This document shows positions 12,060-21,074 of a stretch of 64,000 bases of DNA, one piece after another. A program made the position numbers and the translations under genes. The stretch's first letter is position 1, and each line of letters begins with the position of its first letter. Below the pieces are notes generated by a model. The model was not told the DNA's origin. It did no database searches and saw only the letters and a list, made by a program, of their open reading frames with translations. Source of the DNA: Saccharibacillus sp. O23 (GTDB lineage: Bacteria > Bacillota > Bacilli > Paenibacillales > Paenibacillaceae); assembly GCF_002205895.1 (NCBI RefSeq), contig NZ_NJDE01000012.1, positions 31,696 to 95,695 on the forward strand, given 5' to 3'.

Positions 12060-12964
12060 ATGTTCGGCAGATCGCGGCTTTTCAGCACGCAGAGCCAACG
12101 GTACGCGAGCACCGGACTCATGATCACGATAGAAATCGGCATGACAATGCCTTTGAACAACAAATCTCCGATAAGCCGGCCCGCTTTTCCTTGTTCGTTC
12201 AACCGATCGAGCCAACGCCGCACGTCGGGATCGTTCGGGTCGCTTTTCTGCATGTCTTTAAAATGACGCAGCGCCTGAGTATATTCGCCTCGCTCGAACA
12301 GCACCTTGCCGTAAGCGAGCCGAATCTCCTTATCTTCGGGCCGCAGCTTCATGTAAACTTTCATCGGTCCTCTCGGATCTTCCCCGATCTGCTGAATGAG
12401 CCGGATCATGCGTTTGATTTCTTCCGGAGAACTCTGAATATCGCTGACTCCGTACCGAATATACGCCATCCAATAATCGCGGAACACCGCCGGATCGCGT
12501 TCGCCCGCTTCGATAAAATCCCGGAGCGCCAACATATCGGCCCGTGCCGGGTCGAAAAGAAACGCCGCTTCCATTTGTTCGCGGGCCGCTTGAAGTTCGC
12601 CGCGCCTCATCAAAAAATGGGCATAAGCCGCACGGGCGTCCTCGTCCTGCGGATCGCAGGCGATCGCCGTGCGATAAGCAGCCTGCGCTTCTTCTTCGCG
12701 AAGCAGCATATGCAGAATTCGGCCTCGCTGAATATGAGCCAGCACGCCTCGGGAGTTCGCCCGAACCGCCAGATCCGCTTCTTCGAGCGCCCGGTTCGCC
12801 AGCTCCAAGAATTCCGGCTTAAACTCTAAGCGAAGCAGGCGCGTGCGAATGAGGGCCGGCATCGCCGTGATCCGACCGTAAAGTTCCTGCGAGAATCGCA
12901 GATGTACGGCATAATCGTCCTGAGCGTGCAAATTTCCCGTCTCGCGGGATTCTGTCGTATGCAT
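12053..12964 (-). CDS. TPR-repeat protein with C-terminal membrane anchor
   Basis: A protein of 303 residues built mostly of tetratricopeptide-like helical pairs (for example around AHIQRGRILHMLLREEEAQA and the DEDARAAYAHFLMRRGELQA region), giving a protein-protein interaction scaffold. Near the C-terminus a hydrophobic stretch (GIVMPISIVIMSPVLAYRW) could anchor it to the membrane. The start is set at ATG 12964, nine bases after AAAGGAG; the longer frame upstream has no such site. It is followed with a seven-base overlap by the PH-like/GYF_2-like gene, so the pair is likely translated together. Function unknown. Confidence 0.72.
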   Translation of the reverse strand: MHTTESRETGNLHAQDDYAVHLRFSQELYGRITAMPALIRTRLLRLEFKPEFLELANRALEEADLAVRANSRGVLAHIQRGRILHMLLREEEAQAAYRTAIACDPQDEDARAAYAHFLMRRGELQAAREQMEAAFLFDPARADMLALRDFIEAGERDPAVFRDYWMAYIRYGVSDIQSSPEEIKRMIRLIQQIGEDPRGPMKVYMKLRPEDKEIRLAYGKVLFERGEYTQALRHFKDMQKSDPNDPDVRRWLDRLNEQGKAGRLIGDLLFKGIVMPISIVIMSPVLAYRWLCVLKSRDLPNIW

Positions 12965-13125
12965 GAATGATTTCTCCTTTATCGTTAAAATCCTAGGCCT
13001 TCCCGCGCTCGGCATCTATTCATTATAACCAACCTGCCAAAAGAAGGATCAATAGGACTGTAGGCGGTAATCCGTCGATAAAAAGGGAGAAAGCGTTCGA
13101 TCTCGGCGTTTAAGGTCTTTTTGTT

Positions 13126-13142
13126 GGGCCATAAGTCCTTTA
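13126..13142 (+). repeat. Short dispersed motif, copy 1
   Basis: GGGCCATAAGTCCTTTA closely resembles GGGCATAAGGCCTTTA on the minus strand at 25372-25387. Each lies in the 5' region of a minus-strand membrane-protein gene. On the minus strand this copy belongs to an imperfect palindrome, AAGGACTT ... AAGACCTT. Function unknown; a protein site or RNA hairpin are both possible. Confidence 0.35.
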
Positions 13143-13174
13143 ATTCTTCGCTTCAAAACGAAAGGCACAGCAAA

Positions 13175-13206
13175 AAGCGGCTCCGCTTTATGCGGCGGAG
13201 CCGCTT
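13175..13206 (-). terminator. Terminator of the rpiR-type gene
   Basis: GCGGCTCCGC (13177-13186) pairs with GCGGAGCCGC (13195-13204), with a T run on the minus strand, 20 bases after the regulator's stop. Confidence 0.88.
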
Positions 13207-13224
13207 CATTTTGCGTTCTTCGTA

Positions 13225-14103
13225 TTACTCCATGCCGTTTCCGCGACGTTCCGATCCCCGTTCGACTTGTTCCGCGTAAGCTTGACCGGCCTGCTTGATC
13301 GCGAAATGATGCTCGTATCGCAGATTGAACAGGCAGGAATACAGCACGTTCAGCACGTATTCGATCGCGATCTGAGAAGAGAACGTCGCGATCTTCTCCA
13401 GAGGGTCTTCGTTGACCGGCAGCCGAAACACGATATCGCACCGCTTCGCCACCTCGCCTTCGCCGTCGGCGGTGATCGCGATCAAATTTACCCCGTTCTC
13501 TCGCATCGTCGCCGCATATTCCGCGAATCCCGGCTGACGTCCTCGATAAGTGATAAAGACTGCGCAGTCTTCGGCGGAAGCCTGATACGCGTACACGCCC
13601 TGCTCCTGCATCAGATTGCTGATCTGCACCGGACGATCGATCTTGAGCAGTTTGCCTTGAAAACTCAGCGCCCGGATCATCGAGTCGCCCGCCGCGAACA
13701 GATAGACCCGGCGCGCCCTTTCAAGCATCGAAGCGGCCGCATTCAACGATGTTCCGTCCAGCAGCAGTTCCGCTTCCCTCACGGTAGACCGCGTCAAATC
13801 CGCGATGTTTCTCGCGATTTCTTCCGCGCTTTGCTTCATGCCGAACGGCAGGTTCGCGTCGACCTCGCCCGTATCCGCGGCGCGCTCCAATTCCGAAGCC
13901 AGCACGATCTTGAACTCGCGGAAGCCGCCGACGCCGAGCTTCCGGCACAGCCGCACGATCGTCGGGTTCGACGAATACGCCGCTTCGGCCAACTGCCCGA
14001 TCGTCATCCCCAATATCTCTTCGCGGCGCTCCAACACGCAGCGGGCGATTTCTTGTTCGGCGGCGGAGAATCCTTCGGCCCGGCTTAATTTTTCGAGCAG
14101 CAT
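13225..14103 (-). CDS. MurR/RpiR family transcriptional regulator
   Basis: A 292-residue sugar-responsive regulator: an N-terminal HTH_6 helix-turn-helix (about residues 1-75, with the AAYSSNPTIVRLCRKLG recognition region) and a C-terminal SIS domain (about 120-265) that in this family binds a phosphosugar. The start is set at ATG 14103, which follows GAGGAAGG; the longer frame has no ribosome site. It stands alone between two terminators or promoters, so its targets are not evident from neighbours. A 9-bp inverted repeat just downstream of its own promoter (14231-14273) suggests autoregulation. Confidence 0.88.
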   Translation of the reverse strand: MLLEKLSRAEGFSAAEQEIARCVLERREEILGMTIGQLAEAAYSSNPTIVRLCRKLGVGGFREFKIVLASELERAADTGEVDANLPFGMKQSAEEIARNIADLTRSTVREAELLLDGTSLNAAASMLERARRVYLFAAGDSMIRALSFQGKLLKIDRPVQISNLMQEQGVYAYQASAEDCAVFITYRGRQPGFAEYAATMRENGVNLIAITADGEGEVAKRCDIVFRLPVNEDPLEKIATFSSQIAIEYVLNVLYSCLFNLRYEHHFAIKQAGQAYAEQVERGSERRGNGME

Positions 14104-14230
14104 GACCTTCCTCTTTTCTGTATCGGATTCGAAACGGCAAACTCGCGAAAAAAAGCCGAAGAATCCGGCGTCCCGGACTCTGCGGCTTATCGTCGGCACC
14201 TGCCCGCTTATCGCTCTCGGGAATGTACCT

Positions 14231-14273
14231 GAAGTACGCCGATGCGGACGGCACGGCCGTTCCCGCGTACTTC
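14231..14273. promoter_or_regulatory. Inverted repeat, candidate RpiR operator
   Basis: GAAGTACGC (14231-14239) and GCGTACTTC (14265-14273) are perfect inverted copies, placed directly downstream of the -10 of the minus-strand promoter of the RpiR-type gene. Its use as an operator is inferred from position. Confidence 0.45.
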
Positions 14274-14274
14274 G

Positions 14275-14303
14275 ATTATAATGTGCGGCGCTTGCGCCTA
14301 CAA
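14275..14303 (-). promoter_or_regulatory. SigA-type promoter of the rpiR-type gene
   Basis: On the minus strand TTGTAG (14298-14303) and TATAAT (14275-14280) are 17 bases apart. Confidence 0.65.
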
Positions 14304-14349
14304 TCGGCAGCGACCGTCTATAATGGCTTTACTGCCGGATCGCGAACGC

Positions 14350-14982
14350 TCAGTTCGCCAGAACCGAAGCCAGCGAAGTTTCGATGATCTCATTGAACGT
14401 GCCCGCGAATTCGCTTTCCGGGATCGTCACGCGGAACACGTAAGCGTCTCCTTTCGGCGAAGCCCAAACGATGTAGTTATGCGTCGTGTTGTTCTTGTCG
14501 CTGACTTGCAGGAAGAGCTTAGCCTTATACATCGGGCTTTCGAACAACTGGTCGCCGATGTAACTGTTGGCTTTGCCGTACTTTTTCAATTCGGATTTGC
14601 CCTGCTTGCGCAGCTTCTCCAGATTGTATCCGGCAGGCAGCTTCTCGATCGTCGTATTGTAAGACGGGTACTTCGTCAAATACAGCTTGTTCTTGGCGGC
14701 GCTGAACGTATATCCGTCCGCCACGTACAGCGAGTAACCTTTGCCCTGCTTCAAAGTCGCTTTGCGCATCGTCTCTTTGCCTTTGACCATGACGGAAAAT
14801 TTCTGCGTCGCCGGACGCGAAGCGCTTGCGCTCGATGCGGCGATCGCTTTCGCGGAAACCGGGGCGGATACTTCGGCAGCCTGCGCGTTCGAGGCGAACG
14901 ATCCGGTTCCGGCAGCGCCGAGCGGCAGCGCGAGCGAAGCGGCGACGGTCCAGACAGCTATACGTTTAATCGATTTTTTCAT
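14350..14982 (-). CDS. Secreted protein of unknown function
   Basis: A 210-residue protein with a clear Sec signal peptide: KKSIKR, then a hydrophobic stretch to about residue 24, and a probable cleavage site at AQA-AE near 35. An Ala/Ser-rich linker follows, then a globular domain (about 60-210) rich in Lys, Tyr and Asn with an LYLTKYPSYNTT stretch. No cysteine, lipobox or catalytic motif is visible. I do not recognise the family. It is monocistronic and transcribed away from the neighbouring oxidoreductase. It may be an extracellular or wall-associated stress protein, but nothing in the sequence decides this. Confidence 0.72.
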   Translation of the reverse strand: MKKSIKRIAVWTVAASLALPLGAAGTGSFASNAQAAEVSAPVSAKAIAASSASASRPATQKFSVMVKGKETMRKATLKQGKGYSLYVADGYTFSAAKNKLYLTKYPSYNTTIEKLPAGYNLEKLRKQGKSELKKYGKANSYIGDQLFESPMYKAKLFLQVSDKNNTTHNYIVWASPKGDAYVFRVTIPESEFAGTFNEIIETSLASVLAN

Positions 14983-15118
14983 GATAGAAGATTCCTCCTT
15001 GGATGTGGGGTTCAGGAAAGAAAAACTCGGGGCTTTTCTGTTCCTTGTACGACATTAGACGGAGGCATCGGCGAAAGTATGACAGTTTGAACGAAATTTT
15101 TAACGAAAAGAGGAATTC

Positions 15119-16129
15119 ATGATGAAAATCGGAGTAGCGGGCAGCGGAATGATCGTACGGATCGCGCTGGAGGCGATGGCGGAAATCGAAGAAATCGCCG
15201 TTGCGGCGATCTGCGTGCGCGAGCAAAGTCTCGAAATCGGACAACGCCTGGCGGAGCGGCACGGCATCCCTCAAGTCTATACGGATTACGAAACGATGCT
15301 GCGAGACCCCGAAGTCGAATTCGTGTATATCGGTATCGTGAACAGCCTGCACTATGATTATGCCAAACGGGCGCTGCAAGCGGGCAAACACGCGATCGTC
15401 GAAAAACCGTTCACCTCGACGTTCGAAGAAGCGCAAGAGCTGCTGATATCGGCGGAAGCGTCGCGATCGTATTTGTTCGAAGCGATCGTCACGCCGTATT
15501 CGCCGCACTACAAGCAGGTCCGCGAACTGCTGCCGGAAATCGGACCGATTCGTCTCATGCAGAGCAACTTCTCCAAGCGCTCCAGCCGGTACGGCGATTA
15601 TTTGAACGGCCGCATCCTTCCGGCTTTCGATCCGGCGCTGGCTGGCGGAGCCTTATACGACCTGAACGTCTATCATCTGCATATGGCGCTCGGTTTGTTC
15701 GGCCGTCCGAACGAAGCCCGTTATATCGGCAATATCGGCCCGAACGGCATCGATACTTCCGGCGTGCTGACGCTCTCTTACGACGGCTTCGCGGCCTGCT
15801 GCTGCGCGGCCAAAGACTCCGACGGCGAGTGTTTCACGTTGATTCAAGGCGAAGCCGGCAGTATCCGCATCGACGGCCCGCCCAATCTGTGCAGCCCCGT
15901 TACGCTGAAGACGCGCGAACGCGAAGAGACGTTTACGTTCGAAGCGCCGGACAACCATATGACGGAAGAATTCCGCTCGTTCGCCCGAATGTACCGGAAC
16001 GGCGACCGGACGCGCAGTCTGGAAGCGCTCCGACATTCGGTCTCGGTGATGGAGATCGCGACGAACGTTCGGCGCGCGGCCGGCATCGAATTCCCGGCGG
16101 ATCGCCGCCAAGCCGAGTCTACGGAATAA
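15119..16129 (+). CDS. Gfo/Idh/MocA family NAD(P)-dependent oxidoreductase
   Basis: A 336-residue cytoplasmic dehydrogenase. The N-terminal Rossmann domain begins with GVAGSGMI and carries the family's EKPFTS motif (around residues 100-105) whose lysine helps catalysis. The C-terminal half is the beta-sheet substrate domain, with GGALYDLNVYHLH giving the conserved aspartate and histidine. The family oxidises or reduces sugars, inositol and related compounds; the substrate here cannot be assigned. Two in-frame ATGs lie at 15119 and 15122 after AAGAGG. Monocistronic, ending at a strong bidirectional terminator (16246-16280). Confidence 0.88.
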   Translation: MMKIGVAGSGMIVRIALEAMAEIEEIAVAAICVREQSLEIGQRLAERHGIPQVYTDYETMLRDPEVEFVYIGIVNSLHYDYAKRALQAGKHAIVEKPFTSTFEEAQELLISAEASRSYLFEAIVTPYSPHYKQVRELLPEIGPIRLMQSNFSKRSSRYGDYLNGRILPAFDPALAGGALYDLNVYHLHMALGLFGRPNEARYIGNIGPNGIDTSGVLTLSYDGFAACCCAAKDSDGECFTLIQGEAGSIRIDGPPNLCSPVTLKTREREETFTFEAPDNHMTEEFRSFARMYRNGDRTRSLEALRHSVSVMEIATNVRRAAGIEFPADRRQAESTE

Positions 16130-16245
16130 CCCGTACGCTTCGAAAAACCGCTCCCCGCTGAGCTGCGCTCGAGCCGGATACGCGGTCGTTTAACGCTCTG
16201 CCGGGCGCCAAGCAGCGGAATTTCGTCCGAAAACGAAACGACAAG

Positions 16246-16280
16246 AAGCCGACACCGTGTCTAGCGGTGTCGGCTTTTCT
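16246..16280. terminator. Bidirectional terminator
   Basis: AAGCCGACACCG (16246-16257) pairs perfectly with CGGTGTCGGCTT (16265-16276), then TTTTC. It separates the convergent oxidoreductase and HxlR genes. Confidence 0.92.
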
Positions 16281-16346
16281 CTTAGGCCGTCATGAAGCTT
16301 CGCGGCTCCGATCTGCCGGTTCGAGGACGGTCGGGCAGCGGCCGGA

Positions 16347-16709
16347 TCAGCGGTTCAAGATGCTGTCTTCCAACATCGATTCTTTGTCTCCGTATTTGCG
16401 TTCGATATGCACCATCCCCCAATTGCACAGCGCATCCAAAATGCTTTGCAGGCTCCAACCGTATTCGGACAGCTCGTATTCGACTTTGGGCGGAACTTGA
16501 TTATAGGTGATCCGATTGATGATGCCGTCTTCTTCCAGTTCCCGAAGCTGTTGGGTCAACATTTTCTGCGTGATGCTCGGCATCAAGCGCTTCAGTTCGC
16601 TGGTTCTTTTTTTGCCGTGGGTCAAGTGGCATAAAATTACGCACTTCCATTTGCCGCCGATGACTTCAAGCGTCGCTTCCACGGAAATATTGTATTTTTT
16701 CTCGGCCAT
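16347..16709 (-). CDS. HxlR family transcriptional regulator
   Basis: A 120-residue winged-helix regulator of the HxlR/YtcD type, with the family signature VIGGKWKCVILCHL near the start and SITQKMLTQQLRELEEDG as the recognition region. The start is set at ATG 16709, after GCAAGGAGCG. The gene is transcribed divergently from an MFS exporter. The shared 200-base spacer holds two 14-bp direct repeats (16755-16787), so it probably controls the exporter and itself. HxlR proteins often sense electrophiles or redox stress, and the next plus-strand gene but one is an aldo/keto reductase, in keeping with detoxification (inference). Confidence 0.9.
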   Translation of the reverse strand: MAEKKYNISVEATLEVIGGKWKCVILCHLTHGKKRTSELKRLMPSITQKMLTQQLRELEEDGIINRITYNQVPPKVEYELSEYGWSLQSILDALCNWGMVHIERKYGDKESMLEDSILNR

Positions 16710-16754
16710 GATTGCTCGCTCCTTGCCGCCGCCGCGCATGATTAGGATATATAG

Positions 16755-16787
16755 GCACTAAAAAGTACCTACAGCACTAAAAAGTAC
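16755..16787. promoter_or_regulatory. Direct-repeat operator for the HxlR regulator
   Basis: GCACTAAAAAGTAC occurs twice without mismatch, at 16755-16768 and 16774-16787, a 19-bp period. It sits 45 bases upstream of the hxlR-type start and between divergent genes. Confidence 0.65.
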
Positions 16788-16906
16788 GTACTGTTCATTT
16801 GAATCCTTCTCCTCCATACTAACATCACCGGCCGGAACTTACCACCGCTCGACCCGATCTAATCGAAGGCTCCCGACAGCGGGAGCGAACAGGAGTGATT
16901 CACGTT

Positions 16907-18118
16907 ATGGCTTTATCCGCAAAAAGAAGCATGTTCGCGCTGCTGGCGCTCGCCGTCAGCGCGTTCGCGATCGGCACCACGGAATTTATCAGCGTCGGTC
17001 TGCTGCCGTTGATCGCCGCCGATCTGGACATTCCGGTCTCCCTCGCCGGGTTGACCGTTACCGTATACGCGCTCGGCGTCGCCGTAGGCGCTCCGGTGCT
17101 GACTTCGCTGTTTTCCGGCGTCGCGCGCAAAAAGCTGCTGCTCGGCATCATGGTCGCTTTCGTGATCGGCAACGCGCTTGCGGCGGTCTCGAACGGACTG
17201 ACCTTGCTGCTGATCGCCCGGGTGCTGTCCGCCTTCGCGCACGGCGTCTTCATGTCGATCGGTTCGACGATCGCCGCGGACCTCGTACCGGAGAACCGAC
17301 GGGCCGGCGCGGTATCGATCATGTTCTCGGGCCTTACGGTCGCGACCGTGACCGGCGTACCGCTCGGCACGTTCATCGGTCAGCAGTTCGGCTGGCGCGC
17401 CGCGTTCGCCGCGATCGTGATCGTCGGGATCGTCGCGTTGATCGCCAATCTGATTCTGGTCCCGTCTTCGGGACTTCGCGGCGGCACCCGCACGCCGGTA
17501 CGCGAACAGCTTAAGCTGGCACGAAACGGGCGGCTGCTGCTGGCGCTGCTGATCACCGCGCTCGGATACGGCGGAACGTTCGCCGTGTTCACTTATCTCT
17601 CGCCGCTGCTTACCGGCATAACCGGATTCGATGAATCCGTCACCGCGCTTCTGCTGCTGCTCTACGGCGTGTTTATCGCCGTCGGCAACTTGATCGGAGG
17701 CCGCGCCGCCAACCGCGATCCGCTTCGGGCGCTGCGCATCATGTTCGCCGTGCAGGCCGCGATCCTGATCGCCTTGTACTTCGCCGCTCCGTTCAAGGCC
17801 GCCGGCTTGATCGCCGTTCTGGCTATGGGATTATTCGCGTTCATGAACGTGCCGGGACTTCAAGTTCATGCCGTGAATCTGGCCGAACGGTTGGCGCCGC
17901 GCGCCGTGGATGTCGCTTCGGCGCTGAACATCGCCGCGTTCAACGCCGGCATCGCGCTCGGCGCTTATATCGGCGGAATCGCCGCCGCGCGCGGCGCTCT
18001 GCTGCACACCGCTTGGATCGGCGGCGGCATGGTGGCGCTGGCCGCGTTATTGACGGGTCTGGCGATCCGTTTGGAACGCCGGGCGAATGTCGGTCATGAC
18101 CGCAAACATGCCGCTTGA
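16907..18118 (+). CDS. MFS efflux transporter, DHA1 (YdhP/AraJ-like)
   Basis: A 403-residue membrane transporter with 12 predicted spans. The first helix carries FAIGTTEFISVGLLPLIAADL, typical of the DHA1 drug:proton antiporters related to AraJ and YdhP. The loop-2/3 region GVARKKLLLG and a second-half pattern also fit the fold. ATG 16907 is preferred because AGGAG lies 11 bases upstream; a GTG at 16895 overlaps that ribosome site. It is divergent from the HxlR regulator, its likely controller, and 48 bases upstream of an aldo/keto reductase, probably in the same transcript. The exported compound is unknown. Confidence 0.88.
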   Translation: MALSAKRSMFALLALAVSAFAIGTTEFISVGLLPLIAADLDIPVSLAGLTVTVYALGVAVGAPVLTSLFSGVARKKLLLGIMVAFVIGNALAAVSNGLTLLLIARVLSAFAHGVFMSIGSTIAADLVPENRRAGAVSIMFSGLTVATVTGVPLGTFIGQQFGWRAAFAAIVIVGIVALIANLILVPSSGLRGGTRTPVREQLKLARNGRLLLALLITALGYGGTFAVFTYLSPLLTGITGFDESVTALLLLLYGVFIAVGNLIGGRAANRDPLRALRIMFAVQAAILIALYFAAPFKAAGLIAVLAMGLFAFMNVPGLQVHAVNLAERLAPRAVDVASALNIAAFNAGIALGAYIGGIAAARGALLHTAWIGGGMVALAALLTGLAIRLERRANVGHDRKHAA

Positions 18119-18166
18119 CGGCTTGGACTCAACTTCAGCTTTTATTATTATTCAGGAGGTCTTTTC

Positions 18167-19033
18167 ATGAACACATTCTCTTCCCCTCGCGTCCCTCTTC
18201 ACCTCGACGACCGTATTTCGCTGGCTTCGGGCATCGGCATGCCGCCGCTCGGACTCGGCGTATTCAAAGTCGAAGACGGCCAAGAATTGGTCGATGCCGT
18301 CAAAAGCGCGATCCGGCTCGGCTACCGCAGCATCGATACGGCATCCGTTTACGGCAACGAAGCCGGAGTCGGACGCGGCATCCGCGAAGCGCTGGCCGAG
18401 AACGGACTGCGCCGCGAATATCTTTTCGTAACCTCGAAAGTCTGGAACTCCGATCTCGGCTACGAAGAGACGCTGGCCGCTTACGAGAAAAGTCTGGAAC
18501 TGCTGGGTCTCGACTATCTCGATCTCTACCTGATCCACTGGCCGGTCGACGGCAAATATGCCGAAGCTTGGCGAGCGCTGGAAGAGCTGTACCGCGCCGG
18601 CCGCGTCAAAGCGATCGGCGTCAGCAACTTCCACGTGCATCATCTGGAGACTCTGATGAACCGGGCGGAAATCGTGCCGATGGTGAATCAAATCGAATTC
18701 CATCCGATGTTGAGTCAACCGGAACTGCGGGACTTCGCGCGCAAACACGGCATCGTGTTGGAAGCTTGGTCGCCGCTGATGCAAGGCGGCCTGTTCGAAG
18801 AACCGCTGCTGCTGGAGCTTGCGGCTTCTTACCGGCGGACGGTTGCTCAGATCGTACTGCGCTGGGATCTTCAGCACCGCGTGATCACGATTCCCAAATC
18901 GATCCGCGAGGCGCGGATCGCCGAGAACGCCAACGTATTCGATTTCGAACTGACGGAAGAAGACATGCGGCGGATCGATGCGCTGAACGTCAACCGCCGC
19001 GTCGGTCCGGACCCGGACTCTTTCGATTTCTGA
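18167..19033 (+). CDS. Aldo/keto reductase
   Basis: A 288-residue NADPH-dependent carbonyl reductase of the AKR superfamily. The catalytic tetrad is visible: D57 and Y62 (DTASVYGNE), K91 (VTSKVW) and H124 (LIHWP). The C-terminal IPKSIREARI motif binds NADPH phosphate. It resembles the 2,5-diketo-gluconate/methylglyoxal reductase group, often linked to aldehyde detoxification. The start follows CAGGAGG by eight bases. It probably shares a transcript and HxlR control with the MFS transporter upstream. Physiological substrate unknown. Confidence 0.92.
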   Translation: MNTFSSPRVPLHLDDRISLASGIGMPPLGLGVFKVEDGQELVDAVKSAIRLGYRSIDTASVYGNEAGVGRGIREALAENGLRREYLFVTSKVWNSDLGYEETLAAYEKSLELLGLDYLDLYLIHWPVDGKYAEAWRALEELYRAGRVKAIGVSNFHVHHLETLMNRAEIVPMVNQIEFHPMLSQPELRDFARKHGIVLEAWSPLMQGGLFEEPLLLELAASYRRTVAQIVLRWDLQHRVITIPKSIREARIAENANVFDFELTEEDMRRIDALNVNRRVGPDPDSFDF

Positions 19034-19046
19034 ATCTCGCTTTCGC

Positions 19047-19073
19047 GCCGCCGGCATCAGCCGGCGGCTTTTC
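19047..19073 (+). terminator. Terminator of the MFS-AKR operon
   Basis: GCCGCCGGC (19047-19055), a four-base loop, GCCGGCGGC (19060-19068), then TTTTC. Confidence 0.88.
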
Positions 19074-19306
19074 GAGTTGTTCCGACGGCTTTGCGAAAGA
19101 TTCGGGCATTCTCCGTCCTTTCTTCTTCTCCGTACCGTCCTAGAAAATTGGTCGCTTCCTTGCAGCCAACAATAGGAGCTCCTTCCTATCCGTTCTTCTC
19201 TTTTTTTGTCGAAAAACGCCGATATTTTAGATAACAAACAGCGAGCCGGCTGGAAAACACCCTAACTTAGAGGCCGCTTACCTTATAAAGATGGAGAGTG
19301 AATGGG

Positions 19307-21019
19307 ATGAGCCTGTTCCGCAATTTTAAACTTCGTTCCAAATTGTTGATTTTGAACACGACGGCAGTCGTCTTTCTTCTGCTGATCGGAACGGTAAGCT
19401 ATGTTTACGTGAACGACATGGCGGCCAATTCCAAAACGATGTACGAAGAAAGCTTGATCAAAGTCAAATCGATCAATCAGGTAATGACCAATTTCAACAG
19501 CATTATGAACGATATGCTGCAGCTTATGCTTAATACGGACGCCAACACGAACGCCGAGCTCAAACAGCATTTCGAAGACACTTTCGCCGCAAACTCCAAG
19601 ATTATTAAGGGCTACGGCGAATTCCATTTAAGTACGGAAGAGCAAGCCGTTTACGACAACATTACCGCCGGAAGAAAAGATCTCCGCGCTCTGGAAGACA
19701 AGGTAGCCACGCTCGCGATGCAAAACAAAAACGAAGAAGCGTATCGAGTCTATCTGAGCGAACTCGAACCGACCAAGATCAAAATCGAAGGCTTCTATAT
19801 GCAGCTCAGCCAACTGGCCGAGGATGCGGCGAAACAAAGCAATATCGAAAACAACCAAGCCAGCCAAGTATCCAAAATCGTCAGTATCGTCAGCGTCGCG
19901 GCGGCGATTCTGCTGCTGGCCCTGCTCTCGGCGCTTATCACCCGTTCGATTACCCGTCCGACCCGCGAGCTTCAAGAACTGATGAAATTGGCCGCGGAAG
20001 GCGATTTCAGCTCCAAAGGCACCAATGTATCCAAAGACGAAACGGGAATGCTGACCGCTTCTTATAACGCCATGGTCGGTTCGCTCAGTACCTTGGTCAA
20101 ACAAATCTCCGAGAATGCCGTCACGCTCGCCGCAAGTTCCGAGGAGCTTCAGGCCAGTTCCGAACAAAGCGCTCAGGCGACCGAACACATCTCCACGCAG
20201 ATTCAGGAGATCAGCGAAGGTTCCGAGTCGCAAGCGCGCGGTTCGGTAGAAATGAACCGCACGATGCAAGAAATGAACGTCGGCATCCAACGCATCGCCG
20301 AGTCCGCGACCGAACTGGCCGTTGAGTCCCAACAATCGGAAGCCAGCGTCAAAAAAGGCCATGCCAAACTCGAAGAAGCGATTCGGGAAATGGAACAAAT
20401 CCACTTCTCGATCGGCGCCTTGTCCGAAGTCGTGACTTCGCTGAACGAAAAATCGGCCAGCATCGGCCAAATTACGGATACGATCAAAGCGATCGCCGAT
20501 CAGACCAGCCTGCTGTCGCTGAACGCCGCGATCGAAGCCGCTCGCGCCGGAGAAGAAGGGCGCGGATTCGCGGTCGTCGCCGCCGAAGTCAAAAAGTTGG
20601 CGGAACAAACGCAAGAATCGTCTTCGAACGTATCGAGCCTGATCGGCCAGATTCAGAGCGAAACGCAGGTGGCTTTCCGCAGCATGGAAGTCAGCCGCAG
20701 CCAAGCGGAGAACGGCCGGACCGTCATGAGCGACGTCTCCCGCGTCTTCGACGGCATTATGGAGAGCGCGCGCAATTTGTCGGTGCAGCTGCACGAAGTC
20801 TCGGCCGTTACCGAAGAAATGTCCGCGAGTTCCGAACAAGTACTGGCGACGGTCGAATCGTCGGCCGCGATCGCCAGCAGTTCCAAAGACATGACGCAGA
20901 GCGTGGCCGCCGCGACGGAAGAACAATTGGCTTCCGTGCAGGAAGTCACCGGCTCCGCTTCCTACCTGAGCAAACTGGCTCAAGACCTGCAAACGTCGAT
21001 CGAACGCTTCAAGATCTGA
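19307..21019 (+). CDS. Methyl-accepting chemotaxis protein
   Basis: A 570-residue transmembrane chemoreceptor. A first membrane segment (about residues 12-32) is followed by an extracytoplasmic four-helix-bundle-like sensor (about 35-185, close to the 4HB_MCP type). A second membrane segment (about 188-210), a HAMP domain and a long signalling domain follow, with the hairpin-tip region [20 protein letters not shown] and KKLAEQTQ. It relays ligand binding to CheA/CheW. ATG 19307 follows GGAGAG by eight bases. A perfect sigma-D type -10 (GCCGATAT, 19218-19225) lies upstream, without a matching -35. Ligand unknown. Confidence 0.93.
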   Translation: MSLFRNFKLRSKLLILNTTAVVFLLLIGTVSYVYVNDMAANSKTMYEESLIKVKSINQVMTNFNSIMNDMLQLMLNTDANTNAELKQHFEDTFAANSKIIKGYGEFHLSTEEQAVYDNITAGRKDLRALEDKVATLAMQNKNEEAYRVYLSELEPTKIKIEGFYMQLSQLAEDAAKQSNIENNQASQVSKIVSIVSVAAAILLLALLSALITRSITRPTRELQELMKLAAEGDFSSKGTNVSKDETGMLTASYNAMVGSLSTLVKQISENAVTLAASSEELQASSEQSAQATEHISTQIQEISEGSESQARGSVEMNRTMQEMNVGIQRIAESATELAVESQQSEASVKKGHAKLEEAIREMEQIHFSIGALSEVVTSLNEKSASIGQITDTIKAIADQTSLLSLNAAIEAARAGEEGRGFAVVAAEVKKLAEQTQESSSNVSSLIGQIQSETQVAFRSMEVSRSQAENGRTVMSDVSRVFDGIMESARNLSVQLHEVSAVTEEMSASSEQVLATVESSAAIASSSKDMTQSVAAATEEQLASVQEVTGSASYLSKLAQDLQTSIERFKI

Positions 21020-21040
21020 GCATCGAGCATGGCGCAAAAG

Positions 21041-21074
21041 AAAAAGGACGACGCGATTACGCGTCGTCCTTTTT
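21041..21074. terminator. Palindromic bidirectional terminator
   Basis: AAAAAGGACGACGCG (21041-21055), loop ATTA, then its perfect complement to 21074. It ends both the chemoreceptor and the convergent helicase gene; the helicase stop codon (21057-21059) overlaps the loop. Confidence 0.93.

Noticed and set aside
19218..19225. Sigma-D promoter for the chemoreceptor gene
   Set aside because: The -10 GCCGATAT is perfect but no TAAA-like -35 lies 14-16 bases upstream, so I did not list it as a promoter feature.
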